From Paracoccus hibiscisoli (lineage in GTDB: Bacteria > Pseudomonadota > Alphaproteobacteria > Rhodobacterales > Rhodobacteraceae), in assembly GCF_005048265.1 (NCBI RefSeq), contig NZ_SUNH01000019.1:32188-96187 (forward strand): a stretch of DNA of 64,000 nt. The letters are read 5' to 3'. Position 1 is the first letter of the stretch. Every line of letters begins with the position of its first letter. The notes beneath the pieces were generated by a model that saw only the letters and a list, made by a program, of their open reading frames with translations, did not search any database and was not told where the DNA came from. Shown in pieces: positions 16,901 to 23,983 of the stretch. The translations under genes were made by a program, and so were the position numbers.

Positions 16901-19094
16901 GAGGCTCGGGTGTGGCCCCGGCGGCGGGGGTGCCGCCCACGGCATAGATGTCCACGCGGCGGAACTGGCGGCGGGTCTCCTCGCTCTCATGCGCGGTGTC
17001 GCGGCGGTCGGGCCAGCCGGTGCGGTCCACCAGCGGGCGCGTGCCGACATGCGCCCGGATCAGGCGGTCCGCGGCAGCCTCCTGCGCGGTCAGCATGTCG
17101 GTCGCGGCCCCGGAGGGCGGTCCGTCCTGTTCGCCCCAGAACGCGACACCGCCTGCCGCGACAGGGGTGCCCGCGCCCCCGGCATCGGTCAGCAGGCGGT
17201 GCGCGATCTCCACGCGGTCGTGCGCCAGGTGGCGGTTCAACGCATCGTCGCCCAGATCGTCGCAGCGGCCGATCATCACGAAGCTGGCGCCCGGATACTG
17301 CGCGGCCCAAGCCCGCAGCTGCGCCTGGATGCCCGCATCCCCGGTCAGATCGTCGCGGGCCGGACGCGCAAGGCCCCATCCGGTCACCTCGGCCTTGGCG
17401 AACTGGAACAGCAGCTGGACATGGCGGTCGGGCCGGGCCGGGGTGGGCGGCGACGGCGGGGCAGTCCCCGTGTCGAAGGTGACCCGCGCCAGGATATTGT
17501 CGGGCAGCGCCACGCCCCCCGGTTGCGCCGCGTCGATCCGCGCCCCGCCCGTCACGCTGCGATAGAGGCCCTGGGCGTGGAAATCGGTCAGGTCATAGCT
17601 GGCCTCGACCAGGCCCGGCTGCATCGGCACGGTGGGGTCGGTGGCGGCAAAGACCCCGCCCGTGGCCCCGATCCACAGCGGCGCATCGGTGATCTGCACC
17701 CGCAGCCGGGCCACGCGCCTGCGGCCCTGGGCGTCGGTCTCTCGCAGCAGGACAAAGCGTTCCGTCGGGGCGTCGGGGCCGGTCAGCAGCGCGGGGTCCA
17801 GCACCAGGTCGGGCCGGGCCTGCGGCGTGCCGCCCGGCAGCAGCACCCAGTCAAAGCTGCCCGGAACGGCGGCGGTCGATTCCGCCAGCAGCCGCAATCC
17901 GGCCATGTCGGCCGCGGGGCCGGACAGATGCGCGACATTGCGGACGATCTGAGCACCGGCGGGGACCACGACCACATGGATCCGGGGAACCGACCCCGAG
18001 GCGACCATACGAAACGTCACCTCGGGGTGGGACAGCCGCAGCCCAGAGGCCAGCTGTTCCTGCAGCGTGACGCGCAGCACTTGGCCGTGGCCGATCTGAC
18101 CGGCGGTATTGACGCCCTCGGTCACCTGCCCGTCGGGCCAGTGCCAGCGCGCGGTCCAGGACCCCGCCTCGGGCGGGGCGGAGAGGGTCAGGGCGGCGGC
18201 CAGGGTCACGCGGTCGTCCTGGTTGGCGCTGATCGCCACGGTCCAGGACGCGTCGCTGCCGGTGGCGGCCTGCGGGGTCTGGCCGTCCTGGGTGAACACG
18301 AATGTCGCGGGGTCCAACGCGGTTCGGCCCCACTGGACCTCGACCTCGCCCTGAACACCGCGCGGGGCGCCCAGCAGCAGGTTGCGCACCCCGCCCGAAA
18401 ATCCGCCCCGCCCGATGGCGTTGGGGGGCGCATAGAACGTGGCCTCGGCGATGGCAAAGCCCATCCATTCCGCGCCCTGGCCCGCGCCGGTCACCAAGGG
18501 GGGCGACACGCTGTCGGACGCGTCGAACGCCAGCTGCGACAGCGTCATCGCGAATTGAGAGCGGCCCAGAAAGAAATGCGGCGGCGTGCAGGTCAGCGAC
18601 ACGACCCCGCCGGTGGGCGCCAGCGGGTCGGCGGCCTCGTCCGGGTCCACGAACAGCACGACCACCGCGTCATCCTGTGACGCGCGCGCCAGGCGCAGGG
18701 TGGCCCGCCCCTGGATCACCACATCCGTATCGCGCGTCCGCCGCACTAGGCGGCGCGGCACGGTGCCCTGTTCGGGCACGAAATCGGCCGCCACCAGATC
18801 GTCCAGCGTCAGGCTGAGGCCGTCCAGCACCAAATCCAGATGGAACCGCCCCTGCGGCGCGTCGAAAACGGCCAGCCGGAATGGAATGCCCGCCGTCACC
18901 CCCGGCAGGTCCAGCGTGCCGATGCCAAGGCGCAGCGGTTCGTCCGACGCCGCGCGCAGCGTGCCGCGATGCAGGGTGCCGCCCGCAAAGGGCGTCGACG
19001 TGACGCCATCGGTGGTGAACCGTCCGACGATCTCTCGGAGGGCCTGGGGCAGGATCTGGGGCAGAAGCGTGTCGAGCGTGTCCGAAAAAGGCAT
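10920..19094 (-). CDS. Giant multidomain protein of unknown function (2724 aa)
   Basis: The start ATG at 19094 follows GAGGG, and the protein begins MPFSDTLDTLLPQILPQAL with no signal peptide. Residues 1-550 look like several beta domains. Residues about 560-718 resemble an OmpA-C peptidoglycan-binding fold: GRCDDLGDDALNRHLAHDR parallels the family's GHTD...N..LS..R, and RRVDIYA parallels its closing motif. Residues about 925-1435 are a long alternating hydrophobic/glycine beta region (GFSVGFGAGAGLEWKAGP), which reminds me of DUF6603-type proteins; this is a tentative memory. Residues about 1772-2202 hold three tandem repeats. The C-terminal part contains more beta-like segments. No catalytic motif is seen. 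It is co-transcribed with the 1147-residue gene. The long open frame on the opposite strand is a high-GC shadow. Confidence 0.8.
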   Translation of the reverse strand: MPFSDTLDTLLPQILPQALREIVGRFTTDGVTSTPFAGGTLHRGTLRAASDEPLRLGIGTLDLPGVTAGIPFRLAVFDAPQGRFHLDLVLDGLSLTLDDLVAADFVPEQGTVPRRLVRRTRDTDVVIQGRATLRLARASQDDAVVVLFVDPDEAADPLAPTGGVVSLTCTPPHFFLGRSQFAMTLSQLAFDASDSVSPPLVTGAGQGAEWMGFAIAEATFYAPPNAIGRGGFSGGVRNLLLGAPRGVQGEVEVQWGRTALDPATFVFTQDGQTPQAATGSDASWTVAISANQDDRVTLAAALTLSAPPEAGSWTARWHWPDGQVTEGVNTAGQIGHGQVLRVTLQEQLASGLRLSHPEVTFRMVASGSVPRIHVVVVPAGAQIVRNVAHLSGPAADMAGLRLLAESTAAVPGSFDWVLLPGGTPQARPDLVLDPALLTGPDAPTERFVLLRETDAQGRRRVARLRVQITDAPLWIGATGGVFAATDPTVPMQPGLVEASYDLTDFHAQGLYRSVTGGARIDAAQPGGVALPDNILARVTFDTGTAPPSPPTPARPDRHVQLLFQFAKAEVTGWGLARPARDDLTGDAGIQAQLRAWAAQYPGASFVMIGRCDDLGDDALNRHLAHDRVEIAHRLLTDAGGAGTPVAAGGVAFWGEQDGPPSGAATDMLTAQEAAADRLIRAHVGTRPLVDRTGWPDRRDTAHESEETRRQFRRVDIYAVGGTPAAGATPEPLASARQPHWRRMLMPGPAAQPAPVPPLSPKDDTRMRLLVAWDKPTGEGLRDLIPSKAEFEYAWSPTVTPLPPLGGQPVDMGREVLTVYGAWTHDDATDFTQSQLGIRSDGDPAGLIRITQPNLVAAMALGPMLLSEVDADTGTVEGAGRLAALAAGTAFAQADLGGGPLVGPGSEAVIKSIEARAEFDSLADPGQGWKVSLTGDYSTKLHVNTGSLGLSTDPEHPVRFRYKGVGVRYDSRASGFWNQVGLEYPTDAMQVEDPGKWKIDGPLQDLLRAVETALGLGSLWVETRFAFALTIGVVEISEAVIRVTFTRNATPIPDVDFSLRGLTARVNIPATLTGEGRLRIEDPGGVIRAGLELELIPLQLKAQAAFAMAQIDGADPYTFVSLYAKVQFPVGIPLGPSGAAIHGFVGMTAINGERAVTATDDVVAREIGWWTTAPESKYRPRKDRHALGLGAVVGTLPDASFSMSAQGMIVVAFPDPEVIFAVEVSLLSIPDRTAKEKGGGSGQIIGLIVIDDQAVSVAVSARYDIPKILSVVAPMSARFPYQGGGNYVRLGSDGQQGRAGEPVTLTLLPDTLNLRAFAYLMIQQDGITKLGGHPDFTFEGFSVGFGAGAGLEWKAGPIRLSASVLLLAGFGTDPVLIKAGIFVRGALDLVVVSIAARGEIVLTYQDGALWMDGEFCGRVDLFFFSISGCVRFRIGNPAIAAPQAPPPPVASVALIDRGGRIMGEAAPDGMPLRAEPLFRLEPDPRDPKLVINRGADPRDNHTVWPDTAPVVNFRHYIRDAIPAGGQFDPLEQPSGAVWFGSNRLQYTYRLDNVRLLRARDGAPVTGPRPLESVWTTSPARQPGSAGPQAPSGAEVTSLKLLDWQPWAWALPTTDGGASQPGDPAQTVEDLCRPVPRPARACLLGEMACTIGPHAIRLRRDGPAPGPYPSRFALTGAPEMQLGSMTLSAEALAGMIAGTGGLILPGAVVELPGPVTGPTGPLTRAYRLPEAQAAAGQGAVRTALPWTGRLDRRIRDARLLLLICDGTSRPARPEPRRCFDFDGLTPDRKLAQASVPGFRLEAADPDQPFMVTDKVAVSQGSALAGTDGRPDILIAPPGLVLRPSGPARIVELHLLRGDTQGINVTWTDTQGGTGRLPSIGATLGSLVLRIDAAADIDRIRIETKSQALFLYRVCVLSTHAADACVDFGGLDKGALDQPTLRHAGIRLSVIDPRTRMGLADWVDSGASPARRGADGTPELTFPDAGIELVPDTPWQAVSLAVFSGAGPVTARGYAGDGTLIAEATDPARDPVELHLAASQGIARVILTGGRHEAVLFRICETREAGPVCHDLRDLKPGSHKRLEHRGLTYVPADPAQMLEVMDIVTATDPLRMDPDGLPELLVPSAGLVIGLDRPLAGLELHLVALGGQEIRATALGMRGAVLEQVSAPGDPDRAVTLSLQAEGMASVRIEGGDKLLLLRVCTIAQGSVPRRDDPPVTVRSSGPGGWTGWTATPQGRVTDAAGRACTVMAFAQPRALRDIDDLAITAPGGRRVTLLSLCGTDLAATMAAEQDAAARTALAQAVTDTVNAGPVAAARQVLLEPGEEYRLEIDWRWQAWISNERGTDSPPAVPPDRWTPASGQPPLRQTYRFRIAPRDLTGPEPQDGLNEYLFDPRDLARYIGRTEPVDGRDTVFTDDPIWVHFTTGHVEEIVARYGRKLVIDVQRTDPPPRPAAAGPAGPIRAALLEMLRAWAPDDVLLPLERRVNAAVRAAACLPDGDVAGGLSLGARLRLDPQAMYDLRLMAPRLDGSDPVVVQATRFVTSRHANLTALIDELGFARTGSAPYPPDEMILEQTALLPTGDLVVSDLSPSEALRGIGADTLPLPQARSRVIALWRALPGGQWGVAGLLLDSPEPLRREGALRLGNKIIEGLRCSPEEITIRGAAGTTVLTPVRATRNWTRVLFTAPAPVTPLPGSDLVLVMRGGLGLRLTARRTIGVRPVLLETEGF
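12488..13780 (-). repeat. Three tandem ~142-residue protein repeats inside the giant gene
   Basis: Three modules lie end to end at about 13351-13780, 12915-13340 and 12488-12908. Each opens with a Cys and an Asp-containing segment (RRCFDFDGL, ACVDFGGL, PVCHDLRDL) and has a central ELHL-type strand in the same register. Each closes with a hydrophobic strand ending in Cys (LFLYRVC, VLFRICE, LLLLRVC). The modules are strongly diverged, so this is an old duplication. The pattern looks like a jelly-roll, carbohydrate-binding-like module, which is inference. Confidence 0.7.
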
Positions 19095-19107
19095 TGGCAG
19101 GCCCTCA

Positions 19108-19131
19108 GATAAAAATTCGACAGAATTTATC
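19108..19131. promoter_or_regulatory. AT-rich imperfect palindrome upstream of the giant gene
   Basis: Positions 19108-19131 read GATAAAAATTC, GACA, GAATTTATC: an inverted repeat with a two-base bulge. It lies 14-37 nt upstream of the ATG at 19094, in otherwise GC-rich DNA. It could be an operator or part of the promoter of the two-gene giant operon. I cannot name the regulator. Confidence 0.4.
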
Positions 19132-19203
19132 CGATATTCCCGACCGGGTGCGGCAGGCTGCCCGCCTCACCCGTTAACCATACCGTCGCCCGAATCGCCC
19201 TGT

Positions 19204-19226
19204 CCGATCAAGCCTTTCGTGATCGG
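19204..19226 (-). terminator. Hairpin after asbF
   Basis: A perfect 7-bp inverted repeat (CCGATCA, nine-base loop, TGATCGG) begins 5 nt past the asbF stop. No U-tract follows on the minus strand, so termination strength is uncertain. It separates the siderophore operon from the giant-protein operon, which reads in the same direction. Confidence 0.45.
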
Positions 19227-19230
19227 CGCG

Positions 19231-20040
19231 TCACCCCAGGGCGGGCAGGGCCTGGCGCTGGCAGGCGCGGATGCCGACCAGATCGGCGGCCATCCGCGCC
19301 GCCGGATCGGGACCGAACCATTCCAGCGACCCCTCCAGCCCGTCGGGCAGGCCGGTCAGGAACCGGCGGTAATCCGGCGCGCCCTGCAGCAGCGGGCACA
19401 TGCCCCGGCGCGTCCCCGCGGGGTCGTGGACATTCGCGGGCGCAAAGACCGACAGGGCCGCGCGGTCGGTCACGCTTTTCAGATGCAGGTGCAGGACATG
19501 GGGGCGCAGCCGGTGCAGGGCCGCCAGCGGGTCGGCGCCTGCCTCCCAGATGTGCAGGACGTCGAAGTTCAGCCCGATGGCCGGGTGATCCAGCGCGTCC
19601 AGCAGCGTCTGTGCGGTGGCGGGGCTGTCGGCCAGGGTGCCGGGATGCGTCTCTATCGCCAGGCGCAGGCCATGGGCCGCCGCCAGATCGGCCACCCGGC
19701 GCAGGTCGGCGGCGATGGCGCGGCGCTGGTCCGCATCGGCCTGGGCCGCGCCGATCGCACCTGCGAACAGCCGCAGGCACGGCGCGCGCCACTGCCCGGT
19801 CAGATCGACCAGTGCGCGGGCCTGCGCCAGGTCGAAGTCCGGCGTTCCGACCGGCAGATAGCCCGCCAGCATCGGCACGCGTGGCCGCCGGTCCAGCGCG
19901 GCCCAGGCCGCGCGCAGCGCCTGCGCATGGGGGGCCCAGATCTCCAGCCCGTCAAATCCGTGGCGCGCGACATAGCCCGCCAGCCCCGCCGCCGTCACCT
20001 GCTGATGGCGAAAGGCCACTGACGCCGCATGCACCCTCAT
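19231..20040 (-). CDS. asbF: 3-dehydroshikimate dehydratase, AsbF type (TIM barrel)
   Basis: A 269-residue xylose-isomerase-like TIM barrel, close in size to AsbF of Bacillus anthracis (about 280). AsbF converts 3-dehydroshikimate to 3,4-dihydroxybenzoate, the catechol of petrobactin, with a divalent metal. Motifs include LAIETHPGT (Glu ligand), IGLNFDVLHIWEAG (Asp and His ligands), HVLHLHLKSV and EGSLEWFG (final Glu). The start at 20040 overlaps the stop of the asbD-asbE gene, and the longer open frame to 20232 only reads into that gene. The sequence alone would say sugar-phosphate isomerase/epimerase family; the operon context gives the function. Confidence 0.85.
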   Translation of the reverse strand: MRVHAASVAFRHQQVTAAGLAGYVARHGFDGLEIWAPHAQALRAAWAALDRRPRVPMLAGYLPVGTPDFDLAQARALVDLTGQWRAPCLRLFAGAIGAAQADADQRRAIAADLRRVADLAAAHGLRLAIETHPGTLADSPATAQTLLDALDHPAIGLNFDVLHIWEAGADPLAALHRLRPHVLHLHLKSVTDRAALSVFAPANVHDPAGTRRGMCPLLQGAPDYRRFLTGLPDGLEGSLEWFGPDPAARMAADLVGIRACQRQALPALG

Positions 20041-21272
20041 GCGCGCGCGCCCAGCCAGCGCGCGAACCATTGCGCGACGGTCGCCTTGATGCCGCGTTCC
20101 AGCGCGGTCAGATCGTCCAGATCGTGGAGGCTTTGGGCCAGATCCTCGGGGCGGCCCGTGCGGGAAAAGGCCACGGCGCGGCGATGGACGGCGTTCAGCC
20201 CGGCATGCAGCGCCGCGATGCGATCGCAGCATTCCTCGAACGCGTCATGGTCGCGGCCCTCGATGTCGCCAAAGATCGCCAGCGCATGCTCATAGGCGTA
20301 TTTGCGGATCGCGATGACCGGCAGCTCGCGCAGCGCGGGCTCCAGATCGGCGCGGGGCAGGGCGGTGGCGTGGGCCTGGACCACGCGGCGGATCGCGTCG
20401 ATCAGCGGCACCGCCTGCGCGTCGAAGGTCGCGTGATGCATCGCGGCGATGGCCGCATCGCTGGCGGGGTGGGCTGCGTCCGCGTCGATGGCGAAGCCGC
20501 CCGCCACGCTGTCCCGCAGAAAGGCGCGGCGCAGGTCGGCGGCGGGCAGCGGCCCCTCCCACCGGAAATCGGGGTCGCGCATCAGCCAGGTGTCGGGATC
20601 GGCGGTGGGTTCGATCAGCGCGTAATGCGGAAAGGGGTCCTGCGCGAATTTGTTGTCGCGTTGCGGCAGCAGGAACAGGTCGATCATCGGCATCACATGC
20701 CGCCCCGGCCGCCAATCGGCCAGCAGCGCATGCAGCCGCGCCAGGTTCGCGGATTTCGGCGCCCCGTCGTCATACCAGCGCGTGACCCGCAGCCCGAACA
20801 GGCGCTGCGCCCAATCGGCATAGAAGCCGTGGTCGATGTCGGGCGCGTGATAGGACAGGCGCATCCGGTCGTCGACCACCACCTGCCCGTCCCACAGGCC
20901 CAGATACATCGGGCGATGGTCGATGCCGCCACGATCCTTCAGCGCCTGGCACAGGCAGCTGACGACGCAATGGACCTTGATGTCGACGGGCTCCTCGGGC
21001 GCGGCGGGGGTGGTGCCGGACAGGCCCTCGGCCAAGGCGCGGACGGTCAGGCCGGGGGCGCGGTCAAAGGTGTCCTCGGCCATGGGCAGGCCGTCCTCGT
21101 CCAGGTGCAGCATCAGCGTCATCAGGGCCACGGAATCCAAGCCCAGGTCATGGCCCAACCGCGCATCGGGGCCAAAGCGGTCCATGCGCGGGCAGGCCAT
21201 CGGCCCGGACAGGATCTGCGCCAGGCGGGCCATGACGGCATCGGGGGTGGGCACGGGGCGGGGGTCGGTCAT
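20037..21272 (-). CDS. asbDE: Petrobactin biosynthesis fusion: acyl carrier protein (AsbD) plus AsbE-like domain
   Basis: A 411-residue protein that matches AsbD (about 90 residues) plus AsbE (about 330) joined in one chain. Residues 1-80 form a carrier domain with the phosphopantetheine site LGHDLGLDSVALMTLMLHL (Ser in DSV). From about residue 95, VDIKVHCVVSCLCQALKDR and the following sequence match the AsbE/DUF6005 type, which transfers the 3,4-dihydroxybenzoyl group from the carrier to the spermidine arm. Its start overlaps the asbBC stop by 4 nt and its stop overlaps asbF. The assignment rests on domain order and neighbours; AsbE motifs themselves are poorly known. Confidence 0.82.
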   Translation of the reverse strand: MTDPRPVPTPDAVMARLAQILSGPMACPRMDRFGPDARLGHDLGLDSVALMTLMLHLDEDGLPMAEDTFDRAPGLTVRALAEGLSGTTPAAPEEPVDIKVHCVVSCLCQALKDRGGIDHRPMYLGLWDGQVVVDDRMRLSYHAPDIDHGFYADWAQRLFGLRVTRWYDDGAPKSANLARLHALLADWRPGRHVMPMIDLFLLPQRDNKFAQDPFPHYALIEPTADPDTWLMRDPDFRWEGPLPAADLRRAFLRDSVAGGFAIDADAAHPASDAAIAAMHHATFDAQAVPLIDAIRRVVQAHATALPRADLEPALRELPVIAIRKYAYEHALAIFGDIEGRDHDAFEECCDRIAALHAGLNAVHRRAVAFSRTGRPEDLAQSLHDLDDLTALERGIKATVAQWFARWLGARA

Positions 21273-23983
21273 GAGGTGGGCTCCAGCAGGGTCTGCGCCA
21301 GGGCGCGGCGGGCGATCTTGCCATTCGCGCCGCGCGGCAGGGCGGTCATCGGGAACAGGCGGGCGGGACGCTGGCGGGGTGACAGGCGGGCGGCCAGATG
21401 CGCCTCCAGTGCGGCGGGGGCGATGTCGCCCGCATAGGCCAGCGCCGGGCGCTGATGGGCTGCGGGGTCGGGCATGGCAAAGGCCACGGCATCGGTGATG
21501 CCGGGCAGGGCCAGGGCCGCGGCCTCGATCTGGGCGGGATAGACGTTGAGGCCCGCGACATCGATCACCTCGGCCGCGCGGCCCGCAAAGATCACGTGCC
21601 CGCGCGCGTCGATCACGCCCAGATCGCCGGTCTGGATGGAATCACCGCAGCCCTCGACCACGACCGGGCCGGGCGCGTCCTGGCCAGCGCTCAGCCGGAC
21701 ATGGGGCAGGGGCGCGCCCATGTCGTCCGGGCCGGAGGGATCGGTCGCGATGGCCAGGCACCCGGCCTCGGAACAGCCATATTGCTGGAACAGGTGGCGC
21801 GCGGACCCGCGCAGCGCGTCGAACCAGGGCTGTGGCAGCACCGTCCCCGAGGACATCACCGCATGCAGCCCCCCGCGCCCCGCCAGCCGCGCCAGAACAT
21901 GCAGCAGCGGCGGCGCGGCATAGAGGATCGGGTCCCTGACCGCCGCCAGATCGCGCAGGATCGCGCGCGGGTTCGCGCTGTCCAGCACCACTGGCGCGTG
22001 CCCGCGCGCCAGCCCGACCAGCACCCCCGCGATTAGGCCATAGGAATGGGTGATGGGTGCGGCGATCACCGGGGTCATCGCGGCGGCCTGGGGGAAGGCT
22101 GCGATATAGGCGTCGATCTCGGTCTGGATGGCGGCCCAGCTGCGGGCGACGATGCGCGGCGCGCCGGTGGTGCCGGAACTGGTCTGGATCAGCACGCCGC
22201 CCGGCGTGTGGGGGGCGTCCTGACCCAGGGGGGTGACGCCGCCGTCATGGACCAGCCGGTCGCAGCCCGCCCGCCGGGCCAGATCGCGCGCCTGATCGGG
22301 CGGGGTTTCCGGGTGGATCGGGTGGCAGGACGCGCCCTGCGCCCGCAGCCGCAGGATCAGCGCCAGGCAGGCGGCCCGGTCGGTCAGGTGCAGAGCGACG
22401 CGCATCCGGTCGGGATCGCCCGGCAGGTCGGGCAGCGTGAGGCGCATGGGGTCGATGGGCCTGTCGTTCAGGAAGAAGCGGTCGGACATGGGCGGGGCTT
22501 TCAGCGGGTTCGGGACGGGATGGGGGGCGGACAGGCCCAGCAGGGCTCCGCCCAGGCGTTCGGCGGGATAGGTCGGCGCATGGGTGCCCAGAGACGGGGC
22601 GGCGGGCAGGGCCGCGCGCACCGCCGCCCAGAATTGCGGCTCGGGCAGCAGGGCGTGGCGGTGCAGCAGGTCGGCCAGATCGGCCAGCACATGGGTCACC
22701 AGGCAATCCATCACCAGATCGCGCAGATCGCAGGCCCCGCCCATGCGGTGATAGGTGCCCGGCGGGGCGGTGGCGATATCGGGCAGCCAGGGCGTCAGGT
22801 CTGGCGCCAGGTCGGGCCGCGCCAGGCGGTCCGGCACATATTCCAGGCTTTCGCTGAAATCGCGGGCGATCAGGGCGCGGGGCCAGCCGTCGTCATGGGT
22901 CATCAGCAGGTTCTGGCCATGCGCCTCCAGCGCGATGCCGTGATGCGCCATCAGGTGCCAGACCGGGGCCAGCACCGCCAGGAAGCGCGCCAGCCAAGCC
23001 CGCGTTCCGTGCCGCGCCAGCCAATCCGCGATCAGCGGGCGACCGTCGGGTTCGCAGAGCGACAGCGCCGACAGCGGCACCGCATCGTCGGGCGGGGCGC
23101 TGCGGCGGATCGCGGCCAGCCGCCCGCCCAGCAGGTCGGGGGCCACGATCGCCGCGCCATGTTCGGGCAGGACCCTCAGCCCCGCCAGCGCCGGGTCCGA
23201 CGCGACCACCGCCTGTAGCCAGCCCGAGATCGCGGGCGCCACCGGCACAGACCAGGGCACCAGATCGCGGACCGAGGAGGTCACCCCCACCCCAAGCGAC
23301 AGCTTGAGGTGATCGCCCCCCGCCACCGGCGCCAGCGTCCGCAGGGACGCGGTGGCCCGCATCAGCGGCCCGCCACCCAGCAGGCGCAGCCGCCCGGCGC
23401 GCCGCCAGCCCGCGATCACCGGATCGTCGCAGAGCCTCGCCCATTGCCAGGGATGGACCGGGATCGCGCCCGGTGCCGACAGGCCCGCCGCCACATCGCT
23501 GCCCGCACGCCGGATCAGCGCGGGGTCCAGGCCCAGCCACAGCGGCGCGAAGGCATTGGCACCTTCGGGACCATAGGCGGCGTTGTCGGCATCGCTGAAG
23601 CCGATGCGGGCCTTGAAGCCGGGATGATAGGGGTGGCCCTCAATCAGCGCGGCCTCCAGCGCGGGGCCGGTCAGGCGCAGGCGGTCCGCGCGCAGCGGCC
23701 CCGCGGCGCGCAGGAAATGCGCGCTGCGCCGCATGGCGCGCAGCAGCGTCGCGGGGTCATGGCCCGCCTGCGCCAGCCCCCGGCTCAGGGCGGGAAGGGT
23801 CAGCGGGCGTCCGCGCGCGTCCTGCGGATCGGCCAGCAGGCGCACCCGACCGCCCGGCTGGCGGCGCCAGGGCACGTGGATCAGCAAGGCGCCCACGGTC
23901 CAGCCGCCCGGCGAGGGCTGCAGGATGCCCTCGAAGGCCAGCGCTTCCAGCGTCTGGCGCAGGGCGCGGCGCTCAGGCGACAT
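21269..23983 (-). CDS. asbBC: Petrobactin biosynthesis fusion: NIS synthetase (AsbB) plus aryl-adenylating ligase (AsbC)
   Basis: A 904-residue two-enzyme chain. Residues 1-495 are an IucA/IucC (NIS) synthetase, with EGHPYHPGFKARIGFS, IPVHPWQWAR, TASLRTLAP, HLKLSLGVGVTSSVRD, LEAHGQNLLM and the closing VPNPL. This part condenses a spermidine arm onto citrate. Residues about 499-904 are an AMP-ligase: the P-loop LIQTSSGTTGAPRIV, then QQYGCSEAG, TGDLGVID and RGANGKIARRAL with the catalytic Lys. This part activates 3,4-dihydroxybenzoate for loading onto the carrier. The two parts are separate proteins in Bacillus. The junction has an internal ATG at 22489 but no stop. It overlaps asbA by 11 nt. 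Confidence 0.88.
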   Translation of the reverse strand: MSPERRALRQTLEALAFEGILQPSPGGWTVGALLIHVPWRRQPGGRVRLLADPQDARGRPLTLPALSRGLAQAGHDPATLLRAMRRSAHFLRAAGPLRADRLRLTGPALEAALIEGHPYHPGFKARIGFSDADNAAYGPEGANAFAPLWLGLDPALIRRAGSDVAAGLSAPGAIPVHPWQWARLCDDPVIAGWRRAGRLRLLGGGPLMRATASLRTLAPVAGGDHLKLSLGVGVTSSVRDLVPWSVPVAPAISGWLQAVVASDPALAGLRVLPEHGAAIVAPDLLGGRLAAIRRSAPPDDAVPLSALSLCEPDGRPLIADWLARHGTRAWLARFLAVLAPVWHLMAHHGIALEAHGQNLLMTHDDGWPRALIARDFSESLEYVPDRLARPDLAPDLTPWLPDIATAPPGTYHRMGGACDLRDLVMDCLVTHVLADLADLLHRHALLPEPQFWAAVRAALPAAPSLGTHAPTYPAERLGGALLGLSAPHPVPNPLKAPPMSDRFFLNDRPIDPMRLTLPDLPGDPDRMRVALHLTDRAACLALILRLRAQGASCHPIHPETPPDQARDLARRAGCDRLVHDGGVTPLGQDAPHTPGGVLIQTSSGTTGAPRIVARSWAAIQTEIDAYIAAFPQAAAMTPVIAAPITHSYGLIAGVLVGLARGHAPVVLDSANPRAILRDLAAVRDPILYAAPPLLHVLARLAGRGGLHAVMSSGTVLPQPWFDALRGSARHLFQQYGCSEAGCLAIATDPSGPDDMGAPLPHVRLSAGQDAPGPVVVEGCGDSIQTGDLGVIDARGHVIFAGRAAEVIDVAGLNVYPAQIEAAALALPGITDAVAFAMPDPAAHQRPALAYAGDIAPAALEAHLAARLSPRQRPARLFPMTALPRGANGKIARRALAQTLLEPTS

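Noticed and set aside
12849..18680. A 1943-codon open frame on the plus strand opposite the giant gene
   Set aside because: High-GC antisense shadow: sequence is rich in Arg, Gly, Gln and His with no family motifs, while the minus strand has a ribosome site, domain patterns and repeats.
7474..19094. Calling the giant pair a contractile injection or phage-tail locus
   Set aside because: No sheath, tube, baseplate or ATPase genes are in the window; only loose domain resemblance exists, so it is kept as unknown.
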